A DNA stretch of 39,201 nt from Blastocladiella britannica (GCA_025349905.2 MU624626.1:1-39201), one strand, 5' to 3'. Positions 1 to 10,941 are shown, counted from the first letter of the stretch. The notes: generated by a model from the letters alone, not told the origin. A program made the numbers and translations.

Positions 1-559
1 CGGAAAGAAAGAGCGAGAGGGATCACACAGTCGGTGGGTTGATCGCGCTTGTACTCGTACTCGCCGCATGTGAGTGGAAACGGTAAATAAGAGTCGACAC
101 TTGCAATCATCCGGGACTTGTTGGCCACATAAGAAAACTTGGGAAAGGAGAGGCTCTTTTGTACCAATCCTTGAGGAGCCCAGTGAGACCAACGAAGGAT
201 CCAGACACCGATTCTTGTTATTGTTATGCTCACCATTGTTGAATGTAGTTTTGATTCCCCACAAAAAAGTCAAGTACCGGAATGTCGGAATCTTTTCACT
301 CGATTCAGAATGCCGTCAAACTTGTCCAAGATCCCCCCTTTTTGTTTTTTCCCCTGAGACACAAACTCAGTTAAGCTCCCATTCGAACGGGAGTTCACGT
401 GTGTTCATTGAGCAGCTGTACCACTCACGTGGCGACGTAATCATATTGTTCCCAATGAATCATACCGGAGCCTCAGCCTTATGGGGTTCCAGGTCTTTTA
501 GTTACAACAGCAGCCGTGTAACCGTTTTTCAAATTAATACATATTTGCATTATTTACAT
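1..559. other. Left-edge region without a recognisable gene
   Basis: A reading frame from position 74 runs through this stretch into the Aven-like gene. Its translation up to about 559 has no recognisable domain and ordinary-looking non-coding composition, so I treat it as upstream sequence. An AT-rich patch at about 530-558, just before the chosen ATG, could be core promoter or 5' leader. A GTGAGT at about 69-74 could be a splice donor of an exon cut by the window edge. Nothing else is supportable. Confidence 0.4.
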
Positions 560-1540
560 ATGCGCCCGGATCAGCATAAGAAAAAGGCGTCGCGGCGCTA
601 CCAGGCAAAACACGCTACACCCGACCATGCCACTGGTACCGAAGTTAGCGCTACTTCTGATCATGCCGTTCATGGTGGCCACCGCCGCCATCAACAAGGC
701 GCTCCCACCGATGGTGAGGGAGCGGATGAGGACGAAGAAAACTTGACGACGGCCGCCGCCCCGAGTGCGCATGCTAAATACGCGCGCCGAAAGCTGGCCG
801 ACAATGCTTTTCGGTTCCAGGATCCCAGTACGCACGCATTAGCCCCAATTAAACGTAATAATAACGAAAATTTGGAACCAGTCCCCGGACAGGACAGCGA
901 CGATGACAACTTGTCCAACGACCAGAATGACGATGACGAAGACAGCGCTCTCGCGACGGCGACTGCCAAACTGACCGACCGCATTCGCAAGGCCGACCTG
1001 GGCGGTTCCACCATTGCTGGATTCAAATTCAAGGAGGAGCAGGTGTGGGAGGACGCAGCCGCAGGAGCATCAGCGGCGGTGACAACAACAGCGGACTCGT
1101 TTGGACTGGCCGCGATCCTCGCCAAACTGGACCCCCGCGCGCTGGATCAGACACTGGCCAACGTGCCCCTGGCAGAGCGGTTCTCCGACCTGGATCTACT
1201 GGACGATGATGAGCTGAATGGAGAGAGCGCCGGGGCACCCGCTGCCGTCTTGCCCGTTGCTCTTGCGGCTGCCACCATGCCTTTGAGCGAGTCTACTCTC
1301 TTGAGCGAGTCTACTCTCTTGAGCGAGTCTGCTCTTGTGGATACTCTCGTGGACGAGTCCGTTTTCGCGATCCAGCATCAAAAACCCGCACAGCACGTAC
1401 CGCCACCTCAACGCCCAAAGTCGCGCTCGCCTGCAAGAGCGATCGACGCGAGCCGAGTCACCAAACCGGCTGCAGCTGTTGTGGCACCAGTCCAGAATAA
1501 GAGCATGGAGGCGTGGCTCGACGACTTTTTGGACGACTGA
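560..1540 (+). CDS. Aven-like protein (cell death / ATM-signalling regulator family)
   Basis: Single-exon frame of 326 residues from the ATG at 560, chosen because the sequence becomes lysine/arginine-rich and protein-like there. Four blocks match the Aven family in order: YARRKLADNAFRFQDP (about residue 74), GFKFKEEQVWED (about 154), a short leucine-rich helix ending NVPLAERF (about 200), and the C-terminal tail MEAWLDDFLDD, which resembles Aven's terminal E-x-W-L-D motif. The segments between are acidic and disordered. In animals Aven binds Bcl-xL and Apaf-1 and activates ATM; its role in fungi is not established, so function here is inference. Three 18-base tandem repeats at 1283-1336 encode repeated LSESTL units. 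The gene converges on the methyltransferase gene with only 26 bases between stops. Confidence 0.6.
   Translation: MRPDQHKKKASRRYQAKHATPDHATGTEVSATSDHAVHGGHRRHQQGAPTDGEGADEDEENLTTAAAPSAHAKYARRKLADNAFRFQDPSTHALAPIKRNNNENLEPVPGQDSDDDNLSNDQNDDDEDSALATATAKLTDRIRKADLGGSTIAGFKFKEEQVWEDAAAGASAAVTTTADSFGLAAILAKLDPRALDQTLANVPLAERFSDLDLLDDDELNGESAGAPAAVLPVALAAATMPLSESTLLSESTLLSESALVDTLVDESVFAIQHQKPAQHVPPPQRPKSRSPARAIDASRVTKPAAAVVAPVQNKSMEAWLDDFLDD
1283..1336 (+). repeat. 18-base tandem repeat, three copies, inside the Aven-like CDS
   Basis: The unit ttgagcgagtctactctc occurs twice exactly and a third time with two changes. It is in frame and encodes LSESTL repeats, so copy number change would lengthen or shorten the protein without a frameshift. 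Confidence 0.9.
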
Positions 1541-1566
1541 ATAGAAAGGTTACATTTTATCCAATT

Positions 1567-2358
1567 TCACTCGGTCTTGGCCACCTTGGCGTCGGATTCT
1601 CCCCATGCCGCACGCGCTGCCGCCACGACAGCATCGCGGTTGGCGTAAATGCGAGCCAGATGCGGGCCCTGTTCGTTTTTTGGTTGAATCAGTCCCCTCT
1701 TGCTTCCAAAGTCGTATAAATGGAGAAATCATACCTCAAAATTGCGCACGCTGACCTCAAAGACGCACCACATGATGGCCGCAAGGGCGTACCCAACGCC
1801 GGACTGCAGTGCAACCGCGTGACCCAAGCACGCCAGCGACGTGCCAAAGTATTGAGGATCGTTCCACAGTTGATACGGGCCATCGTTCACGGGCGCGTCC
1901 ATGAGGTGCCCAAAGCTGTCGCCATTGTACATGTTTTTGATCCCCAGCGCCTTGAGCGTCCACAAGTTAATACCAAAGCCAGTCACAAGAAGCGCATTAC
2001 CGACCAACCACGCCAGGCCCGACGGAAGGAGTATGAGCTAAAAAAAAAAAAAAACGTTGGATTTGACGCGTGTCATTTTTTTTCTTCAAATTGCAACGTT
2101 CTTTACTTGAATGGTGGCGGCGCGTACCGACCCTGCGTCGTATGCCATGGCGCGGTCAATGAACCAGTCGCGCACCAGAGCCGATGCGACCAGGTACACG
2201 GCGTAAAAGTACACGGCATTGCGGCCGAGTACCTTGGTGATGGCGTGCGAGTTGAACTCGAGCCGGGCCGTGGCATTGTAATTGGCGACGTGGAGCGCGA
2301 TGGCCGCCACCGCGGGGAGGACCGTGGCCGTATCGATCGTGTACGGCGGAAGAGACAT
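1567..2358 (-). CDS. Phosphatidylethanolamine N-methyltransferase (PEMT / Opi3 type)
   Basis: Three exons, 2358-2107, 2037-1735 and 1668-1567, all joined in phase 0, give 218 residues, close to the usual 200-220 of single-domain PEMT/Opi3 enzymes. The family methylates phosphatidylethanolamine or its mono- and dimethyl forms with S-adenosylmethionine in the ER membrane to make phosphatidylcholine. Hydrophobic segments alternate with short loops. The family block around GDSFGHLMDAPV, followed by a Pro-Gln-Tyr-Phe-Gly-Thr stretch where family members have P-x-Y-x-G-S/T, lies in exon 2. The end of exon 2 and start of exon 3 read VRNFE then GPHLARIYANRD, which fits the conserved F-E-x-P-x-x-x-x-I-Y end. 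Introns are 69 and 66 bases. Whether it does all three methylations or only the last two cannot be told. Confidence 0.85.
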
Positions 2359-2547
2359 GTCTCGAGGTATGATATTAATAATTGCTGGCAAAGAGCTTCA
2401 TCTGAAAACGTTTGGATCAAAGTGCCCCTATCCAACGAAGCCATCGGAAAATTAACTATGGATCCTCTTCGCCAAAAAGAATAGAAAGCCTTAGCGACTT
2501 CATACGATTTGAAATTTAATAGCTGGCTCCCTGCGCGTCATTAGGAA

Positions 2548-5500
2548 ATGAAGCAGAGCAGCGCCGCCAACCCCCACCGCGATCCTGGAGACATCGGAAC
2601 TGCAGCCGCAGCTGCCGTTACTTCGACAACTGCCCCGCGATCGGCTGAATTTGGGCAGGAAGAGTTTCAAACCCCTATTTCAACACCGCGCGGTATTTTC
2701 AACGGCAGGCGGGAAGATGCCAGTACGAACCTGATTATTTTCAAAGATCTCTTTAATAACAATTTTACTTATGTAACGGGGTTGATCCACAGCACTCGAG
2801 TCGACAGAATCATCAGTGACCGTGCGCACGCCGCCACAGACTATAACCAGCCAGTCCCATGTGCAGGTGGCAGTGACACTTCCATCCACTCATGCGGACA
2901 GCCGAAAGTCGTTGGATTCGTATAAATCGGCGCGAGAAGAGGATGATAGATGTCTGCTCCCACAACATCCACCCTTGGAGACAATTGCCGCCTCACACGC
3001 TATATCCTTTGAAAGCATTACTGGCGCTGTTGGTCCTGCTGATCCTGCTATTTTTGCTGCTGCTTCTACTTCTCCCAGGGCTCCCCCCGTCACTGCTCGA
3101 AATAGTATCGTCAACATTGGCCTGGATGCCTCGTTTCCAATGTTCACGCCCAACATCATTACGGCCACGCCAACCACGTCCGCGCCCAATATTAGGACGC
3201 CTTCAAGGCAACCATCCATACCAGAGCTACCAGCCCTCACGAGCATTGGCGCTCAGAAACCAGGGAGCCTCCCCACCGATGTGGCCATGGGCACCCAACC
3301 CTCGGCTAACAAAAATGCACCTGGCAATCGCCCAGTTGCTCCCGACACTGTCTCGAGCGATCGCATGCCCAGACGTGCACCTCCTGTAAAGTCCTTCGCA
3401 TTATCACCGTTATCGCCATTAAACCCCGCTTCCCGGTCTGCAGGCAAGAGCACAAGCCCTACCAGCCCCATCGTTGGCGGCGTTATCGCTAGCAGATCGC
3501 TGGCGTCGCCAACCCCAACCGCCGCGAAACCCTCACTTTTGGATAAGCCTCTTTCCGGCGATCAACAGACCAAGGCTTGGCATTATGCCGTCCTTTCCAG
3601 CCCGCAGCATTGGTTTTGGAACTTTTACGACGTCTTGATTCGGGGCATTGATTTTTGTTCGTTTTTTTATCTCTCCATGATTTCATCAGGCGATTAACAT
3701 GGATTTCTTCATTATAGTCCACATTTTGGCGCTGCCAATCATGCTGGCCTTTATTTGTGATTTCGGTATTCGGCTTGTCCCGTATGTGCTTTTGATTTTT
3801 TTGCAATTGTTTCTTCAAGGTGTATTCTGACTGATTCAGCAAAAGATGTTTTGTGGTTTGCGACCTGGTGCTCTGCGCCTCCATTGCGATTGATATCCGA
3901 CGCCCACGCAAGGACCGCTTTGGGCAGCTTCTCATCAAACCGCAAGAGATTCGCCAGCTCCACTTGTCCAAAATTGCCACCAAGTTCGAGTTCCTAGCGC
4001 TCATTCCGCTTGATTGGGCAGTGCTGTCTTATGCGATCTCTAGCGACGCCCAATTAACTTGCTCGAACCCGGTCTATGTGTATTCCAACGGCACGATCCA
4101 GTCGCGAGTTCCAATTCCTGACATGCCAGTGACCGAACTGAGGCACATGTACAACGCAAAGTCCGTTCCAATAGTTTATTTTTTATATGAAAAATATGCC
4201 CTCATTTTCTAAGTTTCTTGTCGTCATTAGTGATATGCCATGGCTGCTCGAGCTTTATTGTATTTCACGCCTGATCCGCCTCTTGCGCCTGTTCCGCACA
4301 ATCAAATGGTATGTAACCTCATTTTTGTTTGTTTGGCGTATGTAGCCATTAAATGAGCATGCACTTGCAATTACACAGGGGAATCGACCTCAGCATCCCA
4401 GGGCTTGTCGATCCAATCAGTCGACTCGCCAAGACACTTGCGCTGACGGTTCTGTTTAGTCACGTCAATAGCTGCATGTTCTGGGTTCTGAGTGTATGTA
4501 CTTTTGCCCCCCTTCTTCCTTATTTTTGATACCCTATATTGATATCGGTTGCAACAGATCCGCATCCCGGAAGAGGATCGGTGGATCGACAAGTTCCATA
4601 TTCTCGAGGACCGCCAGGGACTCGTGCGATCTGTTTACGCGCGTTACCTTCGAAATGTGTGCGTGCTTTCTTTGGGCGTTGCACGTGCATGAGATTGAAT
4701 TTGCTCTGTGATACCAGATCGAGCGCAGAAAAGGCGCTCTTTTTTCTACCCCGCGAAGTAGAGAACGACGCCGAAATCTTGTACCAGTTTTTCGAAATGC
4801 TTTGCGCTGCTGTACTTTATGGTCTGTTATTTCTTTTTATTTCTTTGAGCCATTAGGGAGCATGACAGATCTCACTCAAATCCAAAACATAACTAGGCTC
4901 CATTTTCGGTAACATGAGTTCGATTGTGCGTGCTCTCGATAGCCAGGCTGGTCTCGACAAGGCTTGTTCGTACACCTCTTGAATTTATATCCCAACGAAA
5001 CAGCGAACTGACCATCAACCAAAAACAAAAGCCAAATTGCGCAAGTTCAAGAAAGCCAATTTGGAGGGGTACATGAAGAAATTCAAGTTCCCGCCCGAGC
5101 TCCAAACCAAAGTGCTGCAGCAAGAGGAGTTTGATTGGGCACACAAGAAGGGGGTGGACACGGACGACTTGTTCATGAATCTGCCGCTCACGATCCGCGA
5201 GCAAGTCAACTACCATATGTACTACGATCTCATTTCAAGTGTCCCGATCTTGTACGTTCCCATTTATTTTTTTAAGTTTTTGCGAAAGAAACCCACCCTT
5301 TCACTGAGTTTGCAGTAAGGAGCACGCGAACGAGGTCATTAAACGGGCACTCTGCCAAAAGATTAGTATCATCAACATCACGCCCAACTTCTATGTATGA
5401 TCCTTTCGTTTTCTTCTGATGAGTGGGGTGTTGAATTTACTTTGCCTGGAAAAACAGATTTGCAAAGCCGGGGAGCGCGGGACAGAAATGTACTTTGTCC

Positions 5501-6202
5501 GTGACGGAGACGTGGAGGTCATGCCACCAGACGAGAGCAAGGTGTTTGTGACTCTGGGCCCGGGCGCCTTCTTCGGCGAGGTGGCGCTGTTTTCCAACAA
5601 CTTGCGCACTGCGACCGTCAAGTCCAAGACCGAAGTGCAGCTTGTTCGATTTCACTCATTTTCCCCGTTTCCACCATTTCCAAAACCTGCTCACAAGCCA
5701 TTATACATGTAGTGCGTTCTCAAAAAGAAAGAATTCGACGAGATCCTCACGCAATACTCGGGTCTTGTTGACGTATTCAAAGGTACCTTCGCATTTAACA
5801 TTTTAGATCGAGGAAGTAACGATTTCAGCAAACTGACAAATGTTGCAATGGACAGAGCAAATCGAAAAGCGGTACGCCGCCGATCGCGCGCGCATCGCCG
5901 CCCAGGCCGAGGAAGAGTTACGCAAACGCCGTGCGTCGCTTGAGAGCGCAGCCCAGGGCGCCTTGGGATTCAACCGACTCACCACTGCCATTAGCGGGAC
6001 GATGGCGCGCGTCCGCGAGAGCGTGGAGCGCAGCCGACATGGATTGGCCCACTCGGACCAGAGCCGGTCGGCGTCCATGGACCATGTCTCACACTCGGGG
6101 TCAGTGGGTTGCCCAAAATTGGACCCATTGCCGGCTCGGCTCAAGTTGCACCCGTCACCGGAGCTCGTGAGGGATCGGCCGAGGCATGTGGAGGAACCTT
6201 GA
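2548..6202 (+). CDS. Cyclic-nucleotide-gated/HCN-type cation channel with non-canonical selectivity filter
   Basis: Proposed exons: 2548-2775, 2867-3631, 3690-3781, 3840-4173, 4214-4308, 4379-4493, 4558-4658, 4718-4821, 4897-4950, 5032-5251, 5316-5394, 5458-5643, 5713-5782, 5856-6202. All phases agree and give about 929 residues. Residues 1-320 are Ser/Pro/Thr-rich and disordered. S1 is near 326-352 (FWNFYD, then a hydrophobic helix), S2 near 365-380, S3 ends ALIPLD. S4 is RLIRLLRLFRTIK (492-504). S5 is near 518-540, pore 570-596, S6 597-620 ending GSIFGNMSSIVRALDSQ. A C-linker follows (KFKKANLEGYMKKF), then a cyclic-nucleotide-binding domain with FFGEVALF (767-774) and RTAT (779-782), and an Arg/Glu-rich coiled tail. 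Members are plasma-membrane channels opened by cAMP or cGMP. The pore lacks GYG (see findings). The first intron boundary is the least certain; several donors are GTCT. Confidence 0.85.
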
Positions 6203-6293
6203 TTCTAACCGGCTTTTGTTGTTGTTGTAGGTTGCTTATGGTTAGCGTATTAGAGAACACACGCCAGAGTCCAACCCATACGAATCGAATGTA

Positions 6294-9034
6294 TTATTTT
6301 TTGCTCGCGACTTGGTCGACTTGAGTAAATAGTGCCGAGATCCATGCGGGTGGTTGGTCATCGGCAGCGACTTCTTGATAGGCGCAAAACTGCTGCAACC
6401 CATGACGAATGGCGTCGGGCTGCACTCTGGTGACCACCCCAGAGTCAAGATACGGCAGCGCTGCAGCCAGTGCGACCGCAACAAATGTGGGCACGACGCT
6501 CAGGTTCTGCTGGTGCTGTTTCTGGTGCGGTGGCGAGGGCGGCGGTACGGGTTCGCTGGATAAACTTGACGGTAGCGGACCGAGCAGCTGGGCCAGTGCA
6601 ACCACGGCCGGCACGGCGTCCACAACAGGTGATTTGGGTACCATGGCTGTGGCCAGAACCTTGCCCACGGCCACGGCATCGGCTTCAATCAAGTTGACCA
6701 GCAATCCGACCGTCACGAGCTTGGGATCGCACCGCTCCATGTCCCCGGGCACGGCCGGCGGGTCCGCCAGATCGGCCATGCCGCCAGTGACTTCTGGCTG
6801 CGATTGCGAGTAGTGTTGGGATCCAGCGCCTCCGTCACGAAGCGCAGTGCCGCCACCGCCCGCGGTCGTCTGCACCAGTGCGCTTGCGGTCGGACCCAAA
6901 GGCCCTGCGTCTCGTGCCCCTTCCCAGGCCGCGAGATTGGTCTCGGGACCCTCGACTAGGACCGAGACAAGCACGGTAACGAGCGTACTGTTCTGGGCGA
7001 GCGCGACCGCCACCGTATCGGGCGAAATGTGTGTCAAGTTGATGGCAAGGCGGCCAGCCGAGAGAAACACGGCTGCCGCGTCGGCGGCGGTCCATTTGGC
7101 TTGCATGATGTCACTCAGGAACGCATCATCGTCATCTGAGTCGGCGTCATGGCACAGCACCGAAATAATGCGCTGCATGTCGATGAGGAGCCGCGTCAGC
7201 ATCTCCACCGCACCGGTGGTTGCCATCACGGCTGCACCGACAGCTGCCGATCCAAAGGAAGCCATTTCAACAAGGTGCAGGATCACCGTGTAGGCAGGGT
7301 TCCAGGTAGTGACGGACCAGCGGTGGGCGTGTTGCAAGAATACCGGGATCGCGTCGGGCAGTGCGGCCGCAAGCGCAGACGGCATGGCGGTCGAAAGCAC
7401 GTATGCGCATTTAATCCACAGCGAGTGGATCGTCAACTGGTTGGCAGAGTCGCTGCGCGGAGCAATCAATTTCGCCAGGTCGCTCAACTTTCCAAAGATC
7501 GAAATGTCAAAGTCAATTCCAGCTGCACTTTAAAAAAAATGGGGTAACATACCAAGCTCGCGTTTCGCTTTTCAGATCGCCACGGCTGCTCGAGACACGC
7601 GGTGTCGCCGGCAGCAACGCGATCGAGGATCCGGGGAGTAAACAACCATGTGGCGACCGGCATGTCGTGAACCAGCACGTCGTGGGCGGTGCCGTGACTC
7701 CCGCCCAAAATCAACACGGCCGCGAGGAACGCCAGCGTCAAGAGATCATCATGGCTGTCATCTGCGGCCAGTAGGCCCAGGACTGTCCCAAGTGCGCCCG
7801 AAGCAGCAAGGCGGTCTCGCTTGTCGCGCTTGGTGATTTGGCGGACGATTTCCACCGCACTTGTGAGGGTAGGTGTGAATCACATGCGTACAAGAAAGAA
7901 TGGAGCGGCGTACCTGAGCCGTCGCAATGCCATCGGGTGATTCGGAGCGAGCCCTCCAAGCTCGTACGAAAACTCTTCACCCAAGCGGCGAGCCGTGCCC
8001 GCTTCGCGCATTTCCTGGAACGTTCGGATCTCGTTTTGCGCAGGTGGGGCAAAGAGCTGTCTCATCCACAGGTGAGTCAATGTCTCTTCGATGAGAAAAA
8101 AATGAGAATAACGGACATCGTCCTCTCCAATCTGGACAGGATCCTGCGATGTTTGGCGCAGGCGCTTTGCGCCGCCATTTCCATCCGTATCGGCCGCAGT
8201 GGCCTGGCGGGATCGCTTGCGCGAGGTGGACTGGGCACGGCTCACGAGCGACATCACCGGGTCTTGGAGAGTCGGGGACCCAAGCGGGTGATCGCGTTGA
8301 AGAGCTGCATCGGCATCCTCCTTGCCATCGTTGATGCCGAAGCTGTTGTCGTCGTCTTCGTCATCGTCGCTGTCAAAAAAGTATCCAAGTACCTCGGTCT
8401 CACTGCGAGCGAGGGCCAGCACAGGATCTGCGACCACCACTTTTGCTCTTGGTGCGGAAATGAGAGCGGGTAACGGTCTCGGAGACACGAGTGGTGGTGG
8501 TGGTGCCGATAGTGGTGGTGGTGGAGAAAGTACATCCTCGTTAATGAATGTCTCGGAGACGACCGTCAAGGGCCCAATAACCGCGACTAAAGGGGGTAGC
8601 ACAGGGGCGACCGCAACGGGTGGTGGTGGCACTGGTCGTTTGAGGCGAGCGGGCAGGACCGAGCGCGGGATCATTTGAGGCGCCAGTCGGGCGGGCACGG
8701 GCAGTGCGCGTTTTACTTCGACCGGAAAGTCAAATGCGCCGGCGCCCATTGGACCATTCAGTGAGTCATTGCTAGACTTGGTCGCTCTATTATCGAGTCC
8801 AATAGGCTGATCGACCATTGGGTGCAGTGGTGCTTCCACGATTGATATCATTTTTGTCGTTGCCGCTGCCGTCGTCGCCATGACCACAGGTGGCGTTACA
8901 AAAGGGTCCTCGTGCGCAGCAGCCAGCGGCGACGGCGGAAGCATCGGAAGCGGCGAGGACGCAGTCGGCATCTTGCGCTTGCCGTACCGTGCGCGGGGCG
9001 TCGTTCCGGGAGTCCAGGCGTGCTTGTCGGTCAT
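6294..9034 (-). CDS. WAPL-like cohesin-release protein
   Basis: Exon 1 is 9034-7914 and exon 2 is 7859-7553. The last exon ends at 6294 and begins near 7487, or a little upstream at about 7529. The protein is about 870 residues. The start MTDKHAWTPG is followed by RARYGKRK, similar to the short basic motif that opens many WAPL proteins. Residues up to about 330 are proline-rich and disordered. The WAPL domain begins with IRTFQEMREAGTARR and continues to RRLSAVEIVRQI across intron 1. It then runs through alpha-helical repeats, including LLVNLIEADAVAVGK near the end. WAPL binds Pds5 and cohesin and opens the ring to release it from chromatin. A stretch at 8122-8063 inside exon 1 looks like a possible 60-base in-frame intron (GTCCGT...ACAG). 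The last splice is uncertain: the strong donor at 7552 does not join in phase with the obvious acceptor. Confidence 0.65.
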
Positions 9035-9424
9035 TTTGGGGGGAATTCCCTCCGCGTGAAAAAAAGTACTCGTCAAGGAACGATGATGGCAGTGCGGTAT
9101 GGTCGGAATGTTGTTGGTTAGAGTTTCTTTTTTCGCTGTTTGATGTCGGAGAACGAGATCTTGATCAACGCACTCTGACTCCCGCTGGTTTTTGGGTTGG
9201 CACTTCGGAGAACGTGTCGCTGGGCCCTCCCTCCCCACGCGCCCCCGGAGCGTAAAAAATGGTGCCACCAGCGTCTTTGGAATTGTGAAAAAGTACGGTA
9301 GAACAAACTCTATTTTACCTGCATCCAAGGTATAAAAAGGGCCGGCATCTCCTTCACCCACTTTTCCATTCGTACTCATTCGCACTTTTACTTGCAATTC
9401 AATTCATAAATCCAAAAAAGAACC
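9035..9424. promoter_or_regulatory. Divergent intergenic region between WAPL-like and universal stress protein genes
   Basis: About 390 bases separate the two start codons and should hold both promoters. A TATAAAAAG box lies at 9331-9339, 94 bases before the stress-protein ATG and on its strand. No other convincing element was seen. Confidence 0.6.
9331..9339 (+). promoter_or_regulatory. TATA box of the universal stress protein gene
   Basis: TATAAAAAG followed by a GC-rich stretch and a pyrimidine-rich leader, 94 bases upstream of the ATG at 9425. It is the best match to a TATA element in the window. Confidence 0.6.
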
Positions 9425-10150
9425 ATGCCCGTCCAAATGTACGCGTTCTTTTTTCCAATGGCGACGCAATCTTATAAATCCATTACAAAAACCGCAGTCT
9501 CCCCGCTGTTATCCTGGACGAAATCCCAACCGAGCCCACCGACCGCACGGTGCTGGTCGGGCTGGACCTGTCCCAACACTCGGCTCAAACCGTGGCATGG
9601 GTGGCCGATCACTTTATGCGTCCGACCGATCGCCTCATTGTCTTGCACGTTTCCGAGCCCGTGGTGGCGCAATCGGATCCGGCCCTCGCACCCCACACCA
9701 AGGAAATGGCAAAAGTGGTACGCAAATCTGTAATTGAACACAATTTGTAGCATGAGACTCACACAAATTGATGAATAGAACCGGATCGCGACCACCGAGG
9801 CGCTCCTCAACCTGGTTGCCCCACTCCGCAGCAAGCCGTACGGGATCAAGCTCGTGATTGCCGATCACTCTGACCCGCGGGCGGCCCTGTTGGCGTCAGT
9901 GTCCGCCTTCAAGCCGGACGTGATGGTGCTCGGGTGCCGTGGATCGGGTGCGGCATCCGGAGGTGGGACCGAGAGTCCAACTGCCAAGCTGCTGCACTCG
10001 ATCTTCATTGGATCCACGTCGCAGTACCTGCTCAAGCACGCGCACGTCCCCGTGGTGTTGGTGCGCGATGGCATGGGTGTTCCCGACACGTCTGCGACCA
10101 TGGAGGGCGATGTGGACGTGGAGATGTTTGCGCACATTCTGGGCAACTAA
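9425..10150 (+). CDS. Universal stress protein (UspA fold, ATP-binding type)
   Basis: Three exons, 9425-9438, 9498-9717 and 9779-10150, give 201 residues. The tiny first exon encodes MPVQ plus two bases; the join to exon 2 gives ILPAVILDE. The UspA alpha/beta fold opens with the strand VLVGLDLS and closes with VPVVLVRDG. The nucleotide-binding loop is visible as GCRGSGAASGG, followed after an insert by IGSTSQYLLKHAHVPVV, matching the G-x2-G-x9-G-(S/T) pattern of ATP-binding members. These cytosolic proteins help survival under starvation, oxidative or osmotic stress; the exact role here cannot be inferred. A TATA box precedes the gene and an AATAAA follows at 10195-10200. The gene converges on the YPD1 gene. 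Confidence 0.9.
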
Positions 10151-10194
10151 TTGTCCTCTTTGCTGCATATCGTCGTCATCGTTGGGTGGAGTGT

Positions 10195-10200
10195 AATAAA
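10195..10200 (+). terminator. Polyadenylation signal of the universal stress protein gene
   Basis: AATAAA 45 bases after the stop codon, on the gene's strand and in a T-rich setting. Confidence 0.55.
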
Positions 10201-10320
10201 AACTGTTTTTTGGTTCATTTGTATCCTCACCCTCGACCCTCCTTCCTCATCCGCGCGGTTGCGATCCGGTTTTTGGTATGGAGAGCGAGACGAACGAAGA
10301 TACGACGACTACAATTACGA

Positions 10321-10941
10321 CTACTGCCTTGCTGCATAAAAAGCGTCAAAGGTATGTTGCGCCTCCTTGAGGTATCGCACCACGTCATGAAGAAGCTGTT
10401 CAATCCGCTGCAGCGCCACCGTTGGGTCAGACGAGCCCTGGCCGTATTCATCTGTTATATACAGTTCAAAGTCAGTCAAAACTATCCAATTGCTGCAAAA
10501 ATAAGTGAGCAGGTACCCTTGCCCTGGCCGAGGTACTGAATTTTCTCAAAGCACAGCTTTACCTTGGCAACGCCCAGCGCTGCCGCCGAGCCCTTCAGGA
10601 AGTGGCCGAGGCGCGAGAGGGCAGCCAGGTCCTTTTGTTGCCTGAAAATTCAAATGAAATGAGTGTATATAATATCGGCGATCGCCATTGACCCTTGGTC
10701 CTCCCAAAAGAGAAACGTACATGGCCTCGTTGATTTCGACCATAGTCTCGTCCGCCTGCTGGTAAAAGTTTTCCACCAAACCTTTGGAGAAGTCGGGGTC
10801 CTGATCGATTTACATTTTAAGTCGGTGCGGTGAGTTGAGTTAAAAAAAATTCAACCAGGAAATAGTACAGACATCCTCGTCCATCTCTAGCAGCTGCTCG
10901 AATGCGGCATAGTCGATAATGTCGGCGGGAAGGCTGGTCAT
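10321..10941 (-). CDS. YPD1: Histidine-containing phosphotransfer protein (YPD1 type)
   Basis: Four exons, 10941-10873, 10800-10721, 10641-10517 and 10451-10321, give 134 residues. The HPt motif LGHFLKGSAAALGVAKVK carries the phosphorylatable histidine (H in GHFLKGS). The flanking helices LPADIIDYAAFEQLLEMDED and KLCFEKIQYLGQGK fit the YPD1 four-helix bundle. YPD1 passes phosphate from a hybrid sensor histidine kinase to response regulators (Ssk1 and Skn7 types), linking osmotic or oxidative stress to a MAP-kinase cascade. It acts in cytosol and nucleus. The second intron's acceptor was set at 10642 because only that join keeps the frame and adds MQQKDLAAL, as in homologues. The first intron begins GTCTGT. 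Sensor kinase and regulators are not in this window. Confidence 0.92.

Noticed and set aside
74..559. N-terminal extension of the Aven-like frame
   Set aside because: The extra 162 residues have no domain, biased composition or similarity, while family features begin after the ATG at 560.
4659..4717. Hidden GYG filter exon inside the channel intron
   Set aside because: Translation of the 59 bases in all frames shows no GYG or GFG, and both flanking exons join in phase without it.
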